64,000 bases of DNA, from NCBI RefSeq assembly GCF_024349785.1, contig NZ_AP018818.1, positions 372,001 to 436,000 of the forward strand, read 5' to 3'. Source of the stretch: Sphingomonas bisphenolicum. GTDB lineage: Bacteria > Pseudomonadota > Alphaproteobacteria > Sphingomonadales > Sphingomonadaceae. Positions 6,745 to 15,254 of this stretch are shown one piece after another. The position numbers and the translations under genes were made by a program. How positions within the stretch are numbered: the first letter of the stretch is position 1; the number at the start of each line of letters is the position of its first letter. A model generated the notes under the pieces. That model did not search any database and was not told the origin of the DNA. It was given only the letters and a program-made list of their open reading frames with translations.

Positions 6745-9489
6745 ATGACAAAGGTGGGTAAGGTCCGTCTTGCGAGCATGGTGGCGGCGTCGGGCCTGGC
6801 GCTGACGATCGGCAGCGCAGCCTGTGCGCAGGACGCCGCGGCACCCCAGGGCAGCGATCCGGCGACGAGCGAGGACATCATCGTCACCGGCATCCGCGCC
6901 AGCCAGAAGGCGTCGATCGACATCAAACGCGACTCGATCGGCGTGGTTGATTCGATCGTGGCGGAGGATCTGGGCAAGCTGCCCGATCAGAATGTCGCCG
7001 AATCCCTGCAGCGCGTCGCCGGCGTCACCATTGAGCGCAACCGCGGCGAGGGTCGCTACATCACCGTTCGCGGCTTCGGTCCGAAGTTCAACGCCGTCAC
7101 CGTCAATGGCCGCACGCTGGCCACCGACAATAATGGCCGCGAATTTTCCTTCGACGTGCTGCCGTCCGAAATCATCGCCGGCGCCGATGTGTTCAAGTCG
7201 CCCCAGGCGAACCTCAACGGCTCCTCCATCGGCGCGACGGTGGACGTCCACACGCTGCGGCCGATCGACCAGAAGGAACAGTTCGCCTTCAGCGGCTCGG
7301 CCGGGCAGATGTGGGCTGAACTGGCCGACAAGTTCAATCCGGAAGTCTCCGGAGTCGCGTCCTGGCGCAATGCGGACCGGACCATCGGCCTGTCACTGTC
7401 GGGCGTCTATACCAAGCGTCAGACCCGCAACGACGAATTCACGATCGGCGCGGGCCATGTCCGCCGGTCGAGCGGCGACTCCTATTATCGCGCCAATGGC
7501 GTGAATGGTGGGCGTATCGGGCCGGACGTAGCGCCCTTCAGCAATGTTTCTATGCCATCGAACCTGTCGCCCTTCTTCTTCGAACGTGGCCTGGAGCGCT
7601 ATGGCTTTTCCGGTTCGTTGCAGGTCCGGCCCACCGATACGCTCACCGTTACGCTCGATGGTCTCTACTCCAAGGCCAAGTTTACCGAGCAGCAGACCGG
7701 CTTGGCCTACGATTTTTCCGGCGGAACCTTGGTCGAACAAGTCGTCGAGGATGGCGAGGCCGTCTATCAGCGTTATCAGGGCGGCTTCGTCGACCAGATC
7801 CTGCAATATGACCAGCGCAACGTCACGACCGACCAGTTCGGCGTCAATGTCGAATGGAAGCCGGCCGACAATTTCAAGCTGAAGCTCGACGCTTCGCGGT
7901 CCAAGGCCGAGCGGCGCGGCAAGGAGAATAATCTCTTCACCACCATCCGCCGCAAGAATATCGACCTCTGGTATGATCGGCGCGGCGACAGCCCGATCTA
8001 TGATTATGGCTTCACCAGCCCCAACTATCCCAATGCCGCGACCAATCCGCAGGGGATCACCGCCCATTATTATATCTGGGGCGGCGGCACCGATGTCGAT
8101 GACAAGATCAGCGAATATCGCGCAGATACCGAATGGAAGGCGACGTCGAACCTGACCCTCTTCACCGGCGGCATGATCGCCAATCGCAAAAAGCGGCTGA
8201 CGTCGGACGAAATGCCCTTTGGCGAGCAATGCGCCTATTGCGGGTCCGACCGGCTGTTGCCGACCTCGTTGTTCAGTTCCACCAATCGCAATTTCTTCCA
8301 GGGTACCGGACCCGACAATATCATCCGTGACTGGGTGATCTACAGTCCGCAGCAACTGGTCGGCGTGATCGACCAGTTTGCGACGGAGGATGGCAAGACC
8401 TTCAACCCGGCGACTTTTTCGCCATCGGCCTCCTCGGTAATCGATGAAAAGGTGAAGATCGGCTATGTGATGGCCAATTTCGAAACCATGCTCGGGGCGA
8501 TGCCGCTGACCATCAATGCCGGGCTGCGCTACGAAAACACCGATTACACCTCATCCGGCGCATCCAGGACTATCTTGAGCGCCAAGCCGCGCCTGGATGC
8601 CAATGGCAATCCCACCGGCCAGAACGACATCGTCGTATCGGGGGTGGTGCCCATCAGCTTCCGCGGCAAATATGACGACTGGCTGCCGTCGCTGAACATC
8701 AAGCTGGAGGCGGCCGATGATCTGATCCTGCGCCTGTCCGCATCGAAGGTGATGACGCGTCCGACCCTGACCGACCTGTCGCCGCGCCAGTCGATCCAGA
8801 CCAATCCGGGCAATGAGACGATCAGTCGCGGCAACCCGGACTTGCAGCCGTTCCGCGCCAAGCAGATCGAGGCTGGCGTCGAATGGTATTTCGCCGATTC
8901 CTCCCTCTTGTCCTTCGCCGCCTTCTACAAAAAGATCGATTCCTTCGTGGCCCTTTTCACCACCCCGCAAAAGGTCGATCAGGTGACCTTCCAGGTGACG
9001 GTGCCGGGCAACGGCAAGGGCGCGACGGTCAAGGGTTTCGAGGTCGGCTATCGCCAGGCCTTCACCAGCCTGCCCGCGCCGTTCGACGGCCTGGGCGTGC
9101 AGACCAGCTTCAACTATACCCAGTCCAACGCCAACTATACCAATGCCGTCGCCAACGTTTCCTATGGCCTGGAAGGCTTGTCCAAATATAGTTACAGCCT
9201 CGTCGGCTTCTACGAGAAATATGGCGTGCAGGCGCGCGTTGCCTACACTTGGCGCGACAAGTTCCTGCAGGTGGCAGTGGGCCGCAACGGCGAACCGGAA
9301 TATTTCGACGCCTATGGCCAGCTCGATGCCGGCCTGTCCTATGAAGTGACGCCGAACTTCACCGTCTTCGCCGACGCGCTCAACCTCAACGACGCCAAGG
9401 AGTTCATCTACTCCGTCAGCGCGGACCGGACGAAGGAATATCGCAAGACCGGCCGTCGCCTGTCCGCCGGCGTCCGCGTCCGCTTCTGA
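6745..9489 (+). CDS. TonB-dependent receptor, TIGR01782-like subfamily
   Basis: A 914-residue outer-membrane receptor. Residues 1 to about 28 are a signal peptide ending near CAQDAAA, followed by a TonB box region (DIIVTGIRAS) and a plug with KLPDQNVAESLQRVAGV and ITVRGFGPKFN. That plug block marks the subfamily expanded in Caulobacter, Xanthomonas and sphingomonads for oligosaccharide and other plant-derived substrates. The barrel ends in Phe (VRVRF), as needed for outer-membrane assembly. GGGAGAG before the ATG is a good ribosome site. Together with the MFS carrier upstream it provides uptake across both membranes. A GC-rich stem-loop and the DUF1593 gene follow directly. Confidence 0.93.
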   Translation: MTKVGKVRLASMVAASGLALTIGSAACAQDAAAPQGSDPATSEDIIVTGIRASQKASIDIKRDSIGVVDSIVAEDLGKLPDQNVAESLQRVAGVTIERNRGEGRYITVRGFGPKFNAVTVNGRTLATDNNGREFSFDVLPSEIIAGADVFKSPQANLNGSSIGATVDVHTLRPIDQKEQFAFSGSAGQMWAELADKFNPEVSGVASWRNADRTIGLSLSGVYTKRQTRNDEFTIGAGHVRRSSGDSYYRANGVNGGRIGPDVAPFSNVSMPSNLSPFFFERGLERYGFSGSLQVRPTDTLTVTLDGLYSKAKFTEQQTGLAYDFSGGTLVEQVVEDGEAVYQRYQGGFVDQILQYDQRNVTTDQFGVNVEWKPADNFKLKLDASRSKAERRGKENNLFTTIRRKNIDLWYDRRGDSPIYDYGFTSPNYPNAATNPQGITAHYYIWGGGTDVDDKISEYRADTEWKATSNLTLFTGGMIANRKKRLTSDEMPFGEQCAYCGSDRLLPTSLFSSTNRNFFQGTGPDNIIRDWVIYSPQQLVGVIDQFATEDGKTFNPATFSPSASSVIDEKVKIGYVMANFETMLGAMPLTINAGLRYENTDYTSSGASRTILSAKPRLDANGNPTGQNDIVVSGVVPISFRGKYDDWLPSLNIKLEAADDLILRLSASKVMTRPTLTDLSPRQSIQTNPGNETISRGNPDLQPFRAKQIEAGVEWYFADSSLLSFAAFYKKIDSFVALFTTPQKVDQVTFQVTVPGNGKGATVKGFEVGYRQAFTSLPAPFDGLGVQTSFNYTQSNANYTNAVANVSYGLEGLSKYSYSLVGFYEKYGVQARVAYTWRDKFLQVAVGRNGEPEYFDAYGQLDAGLSYEVTPNFTVFADALNLNDAKEFIYSVSADRTKEYRKTGRRLSAGVRVRF

Positions 9490-9493
9490 CCCT

Positions 9494-9520
9494 GGAGGGC
9501 GGGGCCAGACCCCGCCCTCC
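9494..9520 (+). terminator. Perfect 11-bp stem-loop after the TBDR gene
   Basis: The arms GGAGGGCGGGG (9494-9504) and CCCCGCCCTCC (9510-9520) pair perfectly around a five-base loop. It starts five bases after the TBDR stop codon and 23 bases before the DUF1593 start. No U-run follows, so it looks more like an attenuator or RNA-stabilising hairpin than a full intrinsic terminator. Confidence 0.7.
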
Positions 9521-9542
9521 GCCGCATCGAGGACGATCATCG

Positions 9543-10934
9543 ATGAAACTCGGTTCGGTCGCGATCCTTTGCGCCCTGATGCTGACCGCCCTGCCATCAG
9601 CCGCGCCGCTGGCGGAAAACAACCTCCCCCGCTCGCGCGTCATCGTGCTGACCGATGTCGGGTCGGACCCCGACGATATGGAGTCGATGGTCCGCTTCCT
9701 GCTGTACGCCAATGATTTCGACATCGAAGCGCTGGTGCCATCCACGTCGCGGCACCTGAAGGATAGCGTCCATCCCGAGCAAATCCTGCGTCGCATCGAC
9801 GCCTATGCGCAGGTGCTGCCCAATCTCAAGGTTCATGCCGATGGCTGGCCGAGCGCCGACGCGCTGCGCGCCGCGGTCAAGCCCGGACGCCCGGAATATG
9901 GCATGGCGGGGGTCGGCGCGGGCAAGGATACGGCCGGGTCCGCAGCGATCATCGCCGCGGTCGACAAGCCCGATCCCCGCCCCGTCTGGATCACGGTCTG
10001 GGGCGGCGCGGTTGATCTGGCGCAGGCGCTATGGAAGGTCCGCGAAACCCGCACGCCCGAAGAGGTGGGGAAGTTCGTGGCGAAACTGCGCGTCTATTCC
10101 ATTTCCGATCAGGACAATGCCGGCCCCTGGGTCAGGCGCATGTTTCCCGACCTGTTCTGGATCGTGAGCCTGACCGCGCACCGCCATTATAACCTGTCCA
10201 CCTGGGGCGGCATATCGGGCGATCGCATGTATTATTTCGACGGGCCGGACTTCACCACCGTGTCCAAGGAATGGCTGCGCGAAAATGTGCAGATCGGGCC
10301 ACTGGGGTCGCTCTATCCCGATTATCAGTTCATCATGGAAGGCGACACGCCCAGTTTCCTGTACCTGATCCCGAACGGCCTGGGCCACCCGGACCATCCC
10401 GATTATGGCAGTTGGGGCGGCCGCTATGGCAAGGTTTCAGAGTGGGACGGCGTCTGGACCGACACCAGCGATCTCGTGATCGGCGCGGACGGCCGCACCC
10501 ATCAGACCAACAAAGCGACCATCTGGCGCTGGCGCGACGCCTTCCAGCATAATTTCGCCGCGCGCATCCAATGGTCGCTTCAGGCGAACTACAAGGGCGC
10601 CAATCATGTCCCGCAACTGGTCCTCAACGGGATCGCCGGCAATGCGCCGGTCGAGATGGCGGCCAAGGCCGGCGACGTCGTGCATCTGTCCGCCGCCGGA
10701 TCGCGCGATCCCGATGGCGATCGGGTCGATTATAGCTGGTGGCAATATCGCGAAGCCGAGGCGGTCAATCGCAATACCCGCATCGAATTGCAGCGCGGCG
10801 ATCCGCTGGACACGCGCTTCGTTGCGCCCCAAGTCGAGGAGAAGACCCGCTTTCATGTCATTCTGGAGGCGCGCGACCTGGGCAAGCCGGCCCTGACCAG
10901 CTACCGGCGGGCCATCATCACCGTCACGCCCTGA
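9543..10934 (+). CDS. DUF1593 secreted nucleoside-hydrolase-like protein
   Basis: A 463-residue protein with an N-terminal signal peptide (about 24 residues, cut near PLAENN). The segment VLTDVGSDPDDMESMVR is the DUF1593 version of the nucleoside-hydrolase Asp cluster that binds calcium and ribose-like sugars. The C-terminal 90 residues are an Ig/cadherin-like beta domain with DPDGDRVDYSWW. It is therefore expected in the periplasm or outside the cell, cleaving a glycosidic bond or binding sugar. It lies 53 bases after the TBDR stop with only a hairpin between, so it is probably co-transcribed with the receptor and may prepare its ligand. The exact reaction of DUF1593 proteins is not established. 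Confidence 0.85.
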   Translation: MKLGSVAILCALMLTALPSAAPLAENNLPRSRVIVLTDVGSDPDDMESMVRFLLYANDFDIEALVPSTSRHLKDSVHPEQILRRIDAYAQVLPNLKVHADGWPSADALRAAVKPGRPEYGMAGVGAGKDTAGSAAIIAAVDKPDPRPVWITVWGGAVDLAQALWKVRETRTPEEVGKFVAKLRVYSISDQDNAGPWVRRMFPDLFWIVSLTAHRHYNLSTWGGISGDRMYYFDGPDFTTVSKEWLRENVQIGPLGSLYPDYQFIMEGDTPSFLYLIPNGLGHPDHPDYGSWGGRYGKVSEWDGVWTDTSDLVIGADGRTHQTNKATIWRWRDAFQHNFAARIQWSLQANYKGANHVPQLVLNGIAGNAPVEMAAKAGDVVHLSAAGSRDPDGDRVDYSWWQYREAEAVNRNTRIELQRGDPLDTRFVAPQVEEKTRFHVILEARDLGKPALTSYRRAIITVTP

Positions 10935-11121
10935 CCCAGAACGCAGACCATTGTTGCTACGCTGCCGCATATATGTGGTGGCGCCATTCGTCATTCCCCC
11001 GGCCCGTGCGGCGCTCAATCTCATTTTCATGAAATTTCGTATCTATGAATATTTCATCTATGCGAATTTAGTCCGATGCTCTAGGAAGAGTCGGGAGAGG
11101 CAAGGTTGAAGGGGATAGGAT
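10935..11121. other. Intergenic region before metF, AT-rich with small repeats
   Basis: No gene is seen. The part at 11020-11075 is AT-rich and holds the 10-bp palindrome TTTCATGAAA (11025-11034) and two ATCTATG words, each followed closely by GAAT. This could be an operator/promoter for the one-carbon operon. AGGCAAGG and AAGGGG precede the metF ATG. Confidence 0.35.
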
Positions 11122-11985
11122 ATGCCGGTCATTCATCCGAACTGGGAACGGCCACCCGTCAACATGGTCGATGGCTATTCGCTGGAAATGACGGCGAAGG
11201 ACGTGGACTCCCTGCGTGATGCAGCGCCGTCCATCGCGCCCGAAACGCCCGTGGCCGTCACTTTCCTGCCCGGCGAGGATTTCGCGGCCCGCATCGCCGC
11301 GACCAAGCTGGTCCGCAGCCTGGGCTTCGAACCCATGCCGCATTTTTCGGCGCGGCGGATCACGTCAGCCACCGAGTTCGAGGCGTATCTGGCGGCGGCC
11401 GTGGCGGAAGCGGACGTGCGGCGCTGCTTCGTGATCGCCGGCGACCCGTCTGAAGCCGAAGGCCCCTACGACGACAGCAGCGCGCTGATCGCCAGCGGTG
11501 CGTTCGAACGCGCGGGCATCCAGGCCATCGGCATCGGCGGGCATCCCGAAGGCCATCCCAACATGACGCCGGACCAATGCTGGTCGGTCCTGCTCGACAA
11601 ATGCACCGAGATCGGGCGCCGCGGCATGGCGCCGCTGATCGTGACGCAATTCGTGTTCGACGCCGATGCCGTCCTGGCCTGGCTGACCGAGTTGCGCGCG
11701 CGTGGCATCGATGCGCCGGTGCGCATCGGCGTGCCGGGACCGGCCGGCATCAAGACGCTGATGCGCTTTGCCGCGCGGTGCGGCGTCGGGGCGTCCGCTT
11801 CGGTGCTCGCAAAATATGGTATTTCCATTACGAAGCTGCTCGGCACCGCTGGTCCCGACAAGCTGGTCGAGACGTTCGAACAGGCGCTGGGCGAGGAGCA
11901 TGGGCGCGTAAGACTGCATTTTTATCCCTTTGGCGGCCTGGAAAAGACGGTCGCCTGGATCAACGACTATGCCCGCGCGCATTGA
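11122..11985 (+). CDS. metF: Methylenetetrahydrofolate reductase family protein (MetF-like)
   Basis: A 287-residue MTHFR-type flavoprotein (TIM barrel). Recognisable blocks are PVAVTFLPGED near the N-terminus, FVIAGDPSEAEGPY, GIGGHPEGHP and the flavin/folate-side segment MAPLIVTQFVFDADAVLAWL. It interconverts 5,10-methylene-THF and 5-methyl-THF in the cytosol. It heads a tight operon with purU, folD and folB. In sphingomonads that demethylate lignin aromatics, such a MetF copy runs in the oxidative direction on methyl-THF made by an O-demethylase. No such demethylase is visible beside it here. It differs from standard biosynthetic MetF in lacking the usual N-terminal EFFPP block, so a catabolic role is more likely. 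Confidence 0.85.
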   Translation: MPVIHPNWERPPVNMVDGYSLEMTAKDVDSLRDAAPSIAPETPVAVTFLPGEDFAARIAATKLVRSLGFEPMPHFSARRITSATEFEAYLAAAVAEADVRRCFVIAGDPSEAEGPYDDSSALIASGAFERAGIQAIGIGGHPEGHPNMTPDQCWSVLLDKCTEIGRRGMAPLIVTQFVFDADAVLAWLTELRARGIDAPVRIGVPGPAGIKTLMRFAARCGVGASASVLAKYGISITKLLGTAGPDKLVETFEQALGEEHGRVRLHFYPFGGLEKTVAWINDYARAH

Positions 11986-12012
11986 CGCAGACGGACAAGT
12001 GGGAGGATTGAC

Positions 12013-12870
12013 GTGACGACTATCTATACGCTGCGATTGCAATGCGACGACAAGCCCGGCCTGGTGGCGAAGGTCGCCGGCTATCTGGCCGGACACGGCT
12101 GCAACATCGTGGATGCGCAGCAGTTCGACGATGCGATGAACAACACCTTCTTCATGCGCGTCGCGTTCAAGCCCGGCGCGGGCGAGACGCTGGACGCGCT
12201 GCGCGACGGTTTCGCTCCGATCGCCGCGGAAGCAGGCATGGAATGGTCGATGGCGGACCAGGCCACGCCCAAGAAGGTCGTGCTGATGGTGTCCAAATGG
12301 GACCATTGCCTGGGCGACCTGCTCTATCGCCAGCGTATCGGGGAACTGCCGATGGACGTGGTCGGGATCATCTCCAACCATCCGCGCGACGTGCTGCATA
12401 CGTCGCTGATCGGCGACATGCCCTTTTTCCACTTCCCGGTGACCAAGGACAGCAAGGCGGCCCAGGAAGCGCAGATCAAGCAGGTCGTCACCGACACCGG
12501 CGCGGACCTGGTGGTGCTGGCCCGCTACATGCAGATTTTGAGCGACGACCTGGCCGGCTTCCTGTCGGGCCGCTGCATCAACATCCATCACAGCTTCCTG
12601 CCAGGCTTCAAGGGGGCCAAGCCCTATCACCAAGCCTATGAGCGCGGCGTCAAGATGATCGGCGCGACCGCCCATTATGTGACCGCCGACCTGGACGAAG
12701 GCCCGATCATCCATCAGGATGTCGAGATGATCGGCCATGCCGACGTGCCCGACGAACTGGTCCGCCGCGGCCGCGACATCGAGCGGCGGGTGCTGGCCGA
12801 GGGGGTGCGGTTGCACCTGCAGGACCGGGTGTTCATGAACCAGTCGCGCACCGTCGTCTTCCGGGGCTGA
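12013..12870 (+). CDS. purU: Formyltetrahydrofolate deformylase
   Basis: A 285-residue enzyme that hydrolyses 10-formyl-THF to formate and THF. Residues about 1-80 are an ACT domain (LQCDDKPGLVAKVAGYL). The rest is the formyltransferase fold with the catalytic trio Asn190, His192 (INIHHSFLPGFKGAKPY) and Asp228 (LDEGPIIHQ). It starts at a GTG (12013) preceded by GGGAGG. It sits 27 bases after metF and three bases before folD. PurU normally balances purine one-carbon supply, but in this operon it would be the exit step that releases one-carbon units as formate. Confidence 0.95.
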   Translation: MTTIYTLRLQCDDKPGLVAKVAGYLAGHGCNIVDAQQFDDAMNNTFFMRVAFKPGAGETLDALRDGFAPIAAEAGMEWSMADQATPKKVVLMVSKWDHCLGDLLYRQRIGELPMDVVGIISNHPRDVLHTSLIGDMPFFHFPVTKDSKAAQEAQIKQVVTDTGADLVVLARYMQILSDDLAGFLSGRCINIHHSFLPGFKGAKPYHQAYERGVKMIGATAHYVTADLDEGPIIHQDVEMIGHADVPDELVRRGRDIERRVLAEGVRLHLQDRVFMNQSRTVVFRG

Positions 12871-12873
12871 TCC

Positions 12874-13731
12874 ATGAGCGAGATGATTGACGGGCGGGCG
12901 ATGGCGCGCGCGCTGTCGGACCGGACGGCCGCGGATGTCGAGCGGCTGAAGGCAGACGGCGTCGATCCGACGCTGGCGGTCGTGCTGGTCGGCGCCGATC
13001 CCGCGAGCGACATCTATGTCCGGCGCAAGATCAGCGAATGTCGCAGGGTCGGCATGGGATCGATCGAGCGGCGCATGGCCGCCGATTGCGGCGAACAGGC
13101 GCTGCTCGACATGATCGATGCGTTGAACCGCGATCCCGGCGTGCATGGGATATTGGTGCAATTGCCGCTGCCGGCGGGTATCGATGCCGGGCGGGTGCTG
13201 GATCGCATCGCGCCGGCCAAGGATGTCGACGGCTTCCATCCCGTCAATGTCGGGCGATTGTCGACCGGGTCTCAGGGTTTGGTGCCCTGCACGCCGCTGG
13301 GCATCATGATGCTGCTCGATAGCGTGATCGACGATTATCGCGGCTTGAACGTCGTGGTGATCGGCAAGTCCAACATCGTCGGCAAGCCGGTGGCGATGCT
13401 GCTGCTGGAGCGAGAGGCGACGGTGACGGTGACCCATATCGAGACGATCAACCTGCCCGACATAGCCCGTGCCGCCGATGTGATCGTGGCGGCGGCGGGC
13501 GCGCCGCATCTGGTGCGCGGCTATTGGGTCAAGCCCGGTGCGGTCGTCATCGACGTCGGCATCAGCCGGGTGGTGGATCATGACGGGAACAGCCGGATCG
13601 TGGGCGATTGCGCGACCCATGAACTGGACCATGCCAGGGCGGTGACGCCGGTGCCCGGTGGGGTCGGCCCGATGACCATCGCCTGCCTGCTGAGCAACAC
13701 GGTGCTGGCCGCACAGAGGAGCATAGCCTGA
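12874..13731 (+). CDS. folD: Bifunctional methylene-THF dehydrogenase / methenyl-THF cyclohydrolase
   Basis: A 285-residue FolD. Tyr48 and Lys52 in YVRRKISEC are the catalytic pair, VQLPLP and KDVDGFHPVN line the folate pocket, and VVIGKSNIVGKPVAMLLL is the NADP loop. PVPGGVGPMTIACLL closes the protein. It converts 5,10-methylene-THF to 10-formyl-THF in two steps, linking MetF and PurU in the same operon. Because FolD is usually a single housekeeping gene, this copy may be a second, catabolic one; that can be tested only with the rest of the genome. Confidence 0.95.
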   Translation: MSEMIDGRAMARALSDRTAADVERLKADGVDPTLAVVLVGADPASDIYVRRKISECRRVGMGSIERRMAADCGEQALLDMIDALNRDPGVHGILVQLPLPAGIDAGRVLDRIAPAKDVDGFHPVNVGRLSTGSQGLVPCTPLGIMMLLDSVIDDYRGLNVVVIGKSNIVGKPVAMLLLEREATVTVTHIETINLPDIARAADVIVAAAGAPHLVRGYWVKPGAVVIDVGISRVVDHDGNSRIVGDCATHELDHARAVTPVPGGVGPMTIACLLSNTVLAAQRSIA

Positions 13732-13732
13732 T

Positions 13733-14083
13733 ATGGCACGCGTCACCACCAAAGTCCGGGTCAAGGAGTTGCCGCTGCTGGCCGATATCGGCATCAACCC
13801 CGATGAGATCGGCCGTCGCCAGCCGCTGGTCATCACGGTCCAGTTGCTGCTGTCCGGCGGCGCGGTCGAGGGGATCGGCGAAACCATCGACTATCGCCGG
13901 ATCGTACGGGCGGCCGAGGCGCTGTCCGAATTGCATATCCCGCTTATCGAAACCTTCGCCCACCGGCTGGGCGCGGAGTGCCTGAGCTGGCCCGGCGTGG
14001 TAGAGGCCTGCGTCAATGTCGACAAACCCTTCGCCCTGACCCGCGGCATGGCCGGGGTCGAGGTCGTCGTCCGCAAGGATTAG
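13733..14083 (+). CDS. folB: Dihydroneopterin aldolase family protein (FolB-like)
   Basis: A 116-residue protein of the FolB/FolX fold (T-fold). It has DIGINPDEIGRRQPLVITV near the N-terminus, a Glu in PLIETFAHRLG, and Lys in VNVDKPFAL at the site of the catalytic Lys. FolB makes 6-hydroxymethyl-dihydropterin for folate. It begins one base after the folD stop, so it belongs to the operon and might serve folate supply for it. Its stop codon overlaps the stop of the convergent lyase gene. FolX-type epimerase activity cannot be excluded. Confidence 0.8.
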   Translation: MARVTTKVRVKELPLLADIGINPDEIGRRQPLVITVQLLLSGGAVEGIGETIDYRRIVRAAEALSELHIPLIETFAHRLGAECLSWPGVVEACVNVDKPFALTRGMAGVEVVVRKD

Positions 14084-14916
14084 GGTCGGGCGCGATCGAG
14101 AATGTGCTGCGCCTGTTTGAGGTGCGGCCGGTCGATCATCTTGCCGTCGAGGCGTAATGCGCCCGCACCGGGATTGGCGGCGAAGGCGGCAACGATCGCG
14201 CGGGCGTGGGCCAGCTCTTCCGCCGTCGGGGTGAAGCCCGCATTGATCGTGGCGACCTGGGCCGGGTGGATCGCCATCATGCCGATAAAGCCATCGCGCC
14301 GGGCGCGCGCGACATAATCGGCGAGAGCATCGGGTGCGTCGATGCGGGGGAAGACGGTTTCGATCGCGGGGACATGGGCGGCATGGGCGCCGAACAGGGT
14401 GAGCGCGCGGACCATTTCATAGGGCGCAGTGTAGCGGCCATCCGCATCGCGCGCGGTCGCTGCCCCGATCGCGGCGGGCAGGTCTTCGGCGCCCCATGTC
14501 AGGCCGGCGAGATGCGTAGTCGTCGCGGCGTAGCTGCCCAGTTGGAAGATCGCGGCGGGAGTTTCGGTCGCGATCGGCAGGATCGGCGGCGGGTTCGCGC
14601 CGATCAGCGCCAGCAAGGCCCTGACGCTGGCCGCGCCCTCCGCCTTGGGCAGGACCAGGCCGTCGGGACGACCCGGCAGGACCGCCGCGAGATCGGCAAC
14701 GGTCTGGTCGCCGTCGAGCGGATTGACGCGTACGAAGCCGGGGATCCTCCGATCCTCCGCCAGCCAGTCGGCGACGGCTGCGCGCGCCTGCGCCTTGCGT
14801 TCCGGTGCGACCGAATCCTCCAGGTCGAGGATCAGCGCGTCGGCGCCGCTGGCGGCGGCCTTGGCGAAGCGATCGGGGCGGTCCCCCGGCACGAAGAGCA
14901 GCGAGCGCAGCGTCAT
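14080..14916 (-). CDS. CoA ester lyase, HpcH/HpaI (CitE-like) family
   Basis: A 278-residue TIM-barrel lyase. It begins MTLRSLLFVPGDRPDRF and has ILDLEDSVAPERK with the Arg/Glu/Asp set expected for Mg2+-dependent CitE-like enzymes. The family cleaves or hydrolyses malyl-, citramalyl- or methylmalyl-CoA-type esters. The ATG at 14916 overlaps the stop of the upstream MaoC remnant by four bases; the twelve extra N-terminal residues possible upstream are out of keeping with the family. A CitE-like lyase next to a MaoC hydratase is a known pairing (mesaconyl-CoA/citramalyl-CoA chemistry), but here the partner is truncated. Confidence 0.87.
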   Translation of the reverse strand: MTLRSLLFVPGDRPDRFAKAAASGADALILDLEDSVAPERKAQARAAVADWLAEDRRIPGFVRVNPLDGDQTVADLAAVLPGRPDGLVLPKAEGAASVRALLALIGANPPPILPIATETPAAIFQLGSYAATTTHLAGLTWGAEDLPAAIGAATARDADGRYTAPYEMVRALTLFGAHAAHVPAIETVFPRIDAPDALADYVARARRDGFIGMMAIHPAQVATINAGFTPTAEELAHARAIVAAFAANPGAGALRLDGKMIDRPHLKQAQHILDRARP

Positions 14917-15254
14917 GCGTCGGATCGTTTGAGCAGGGCCATGCGCAGGCATTGGCAGACGATTTCGTCGCGCTGGTTGCGCAGGCGGTGGGTGAAGGTG
15001 ACGATGCCTGCGCCGGGGCGGGAACGGCTGGGCTTGAGGTCGGTCACTTCCGTTTCGCAGCGCATCGTGTCGCCGATGAAGACCGGATGGGGCATGACCA
15101 GCTTGTCGTAACCCAGATTGGCGACCAGCGTGCCGAGCGTCGTGTCCCCCACCGACAGGCCGACCATCAGCGCGAAGGTGAAGGTGCCGTTGACGAGGAT
15201 CTGGCCGAACTCGCTGGCCTTGGCCGCTTCCTGACCCACGCCCGGCGGATCGAA
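14913..15254 (-). pseudogene. MaoC-family dehydratase, N-terminal half missing
   Basis: From FDPPGVGQEAAKASEFG onward the frame matches the C-terminal two thirds of a MaoC hot-dog dehydratase (VNGTFTFALMVGLSVGDT, VANLGYDK, MPHPVFIGDTM). Proteins of this family begin with about 45 more residues (FEDF..G.. and the first strand and helix). Translating the 200 bases upstream in all three minus frames gives nothing of that kind, and this frame meets a stop about 130 bases upstream. The longest protein from a GTG at 15239 is 108 residues, too short for a complete hot-dog fold. I read this as a 5' deletion. It is still translationally coupled to the lyase gene, which may now depend on a different start signal. 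Confidence 0.6.

Noticed and set aside
11365..13887. An 840-codon minus frame across metF, purU and folD
   Set aside because: Three well-matched genes on the plus strand explain the region; the His/Arg-rich product is typical of a shadow frame.
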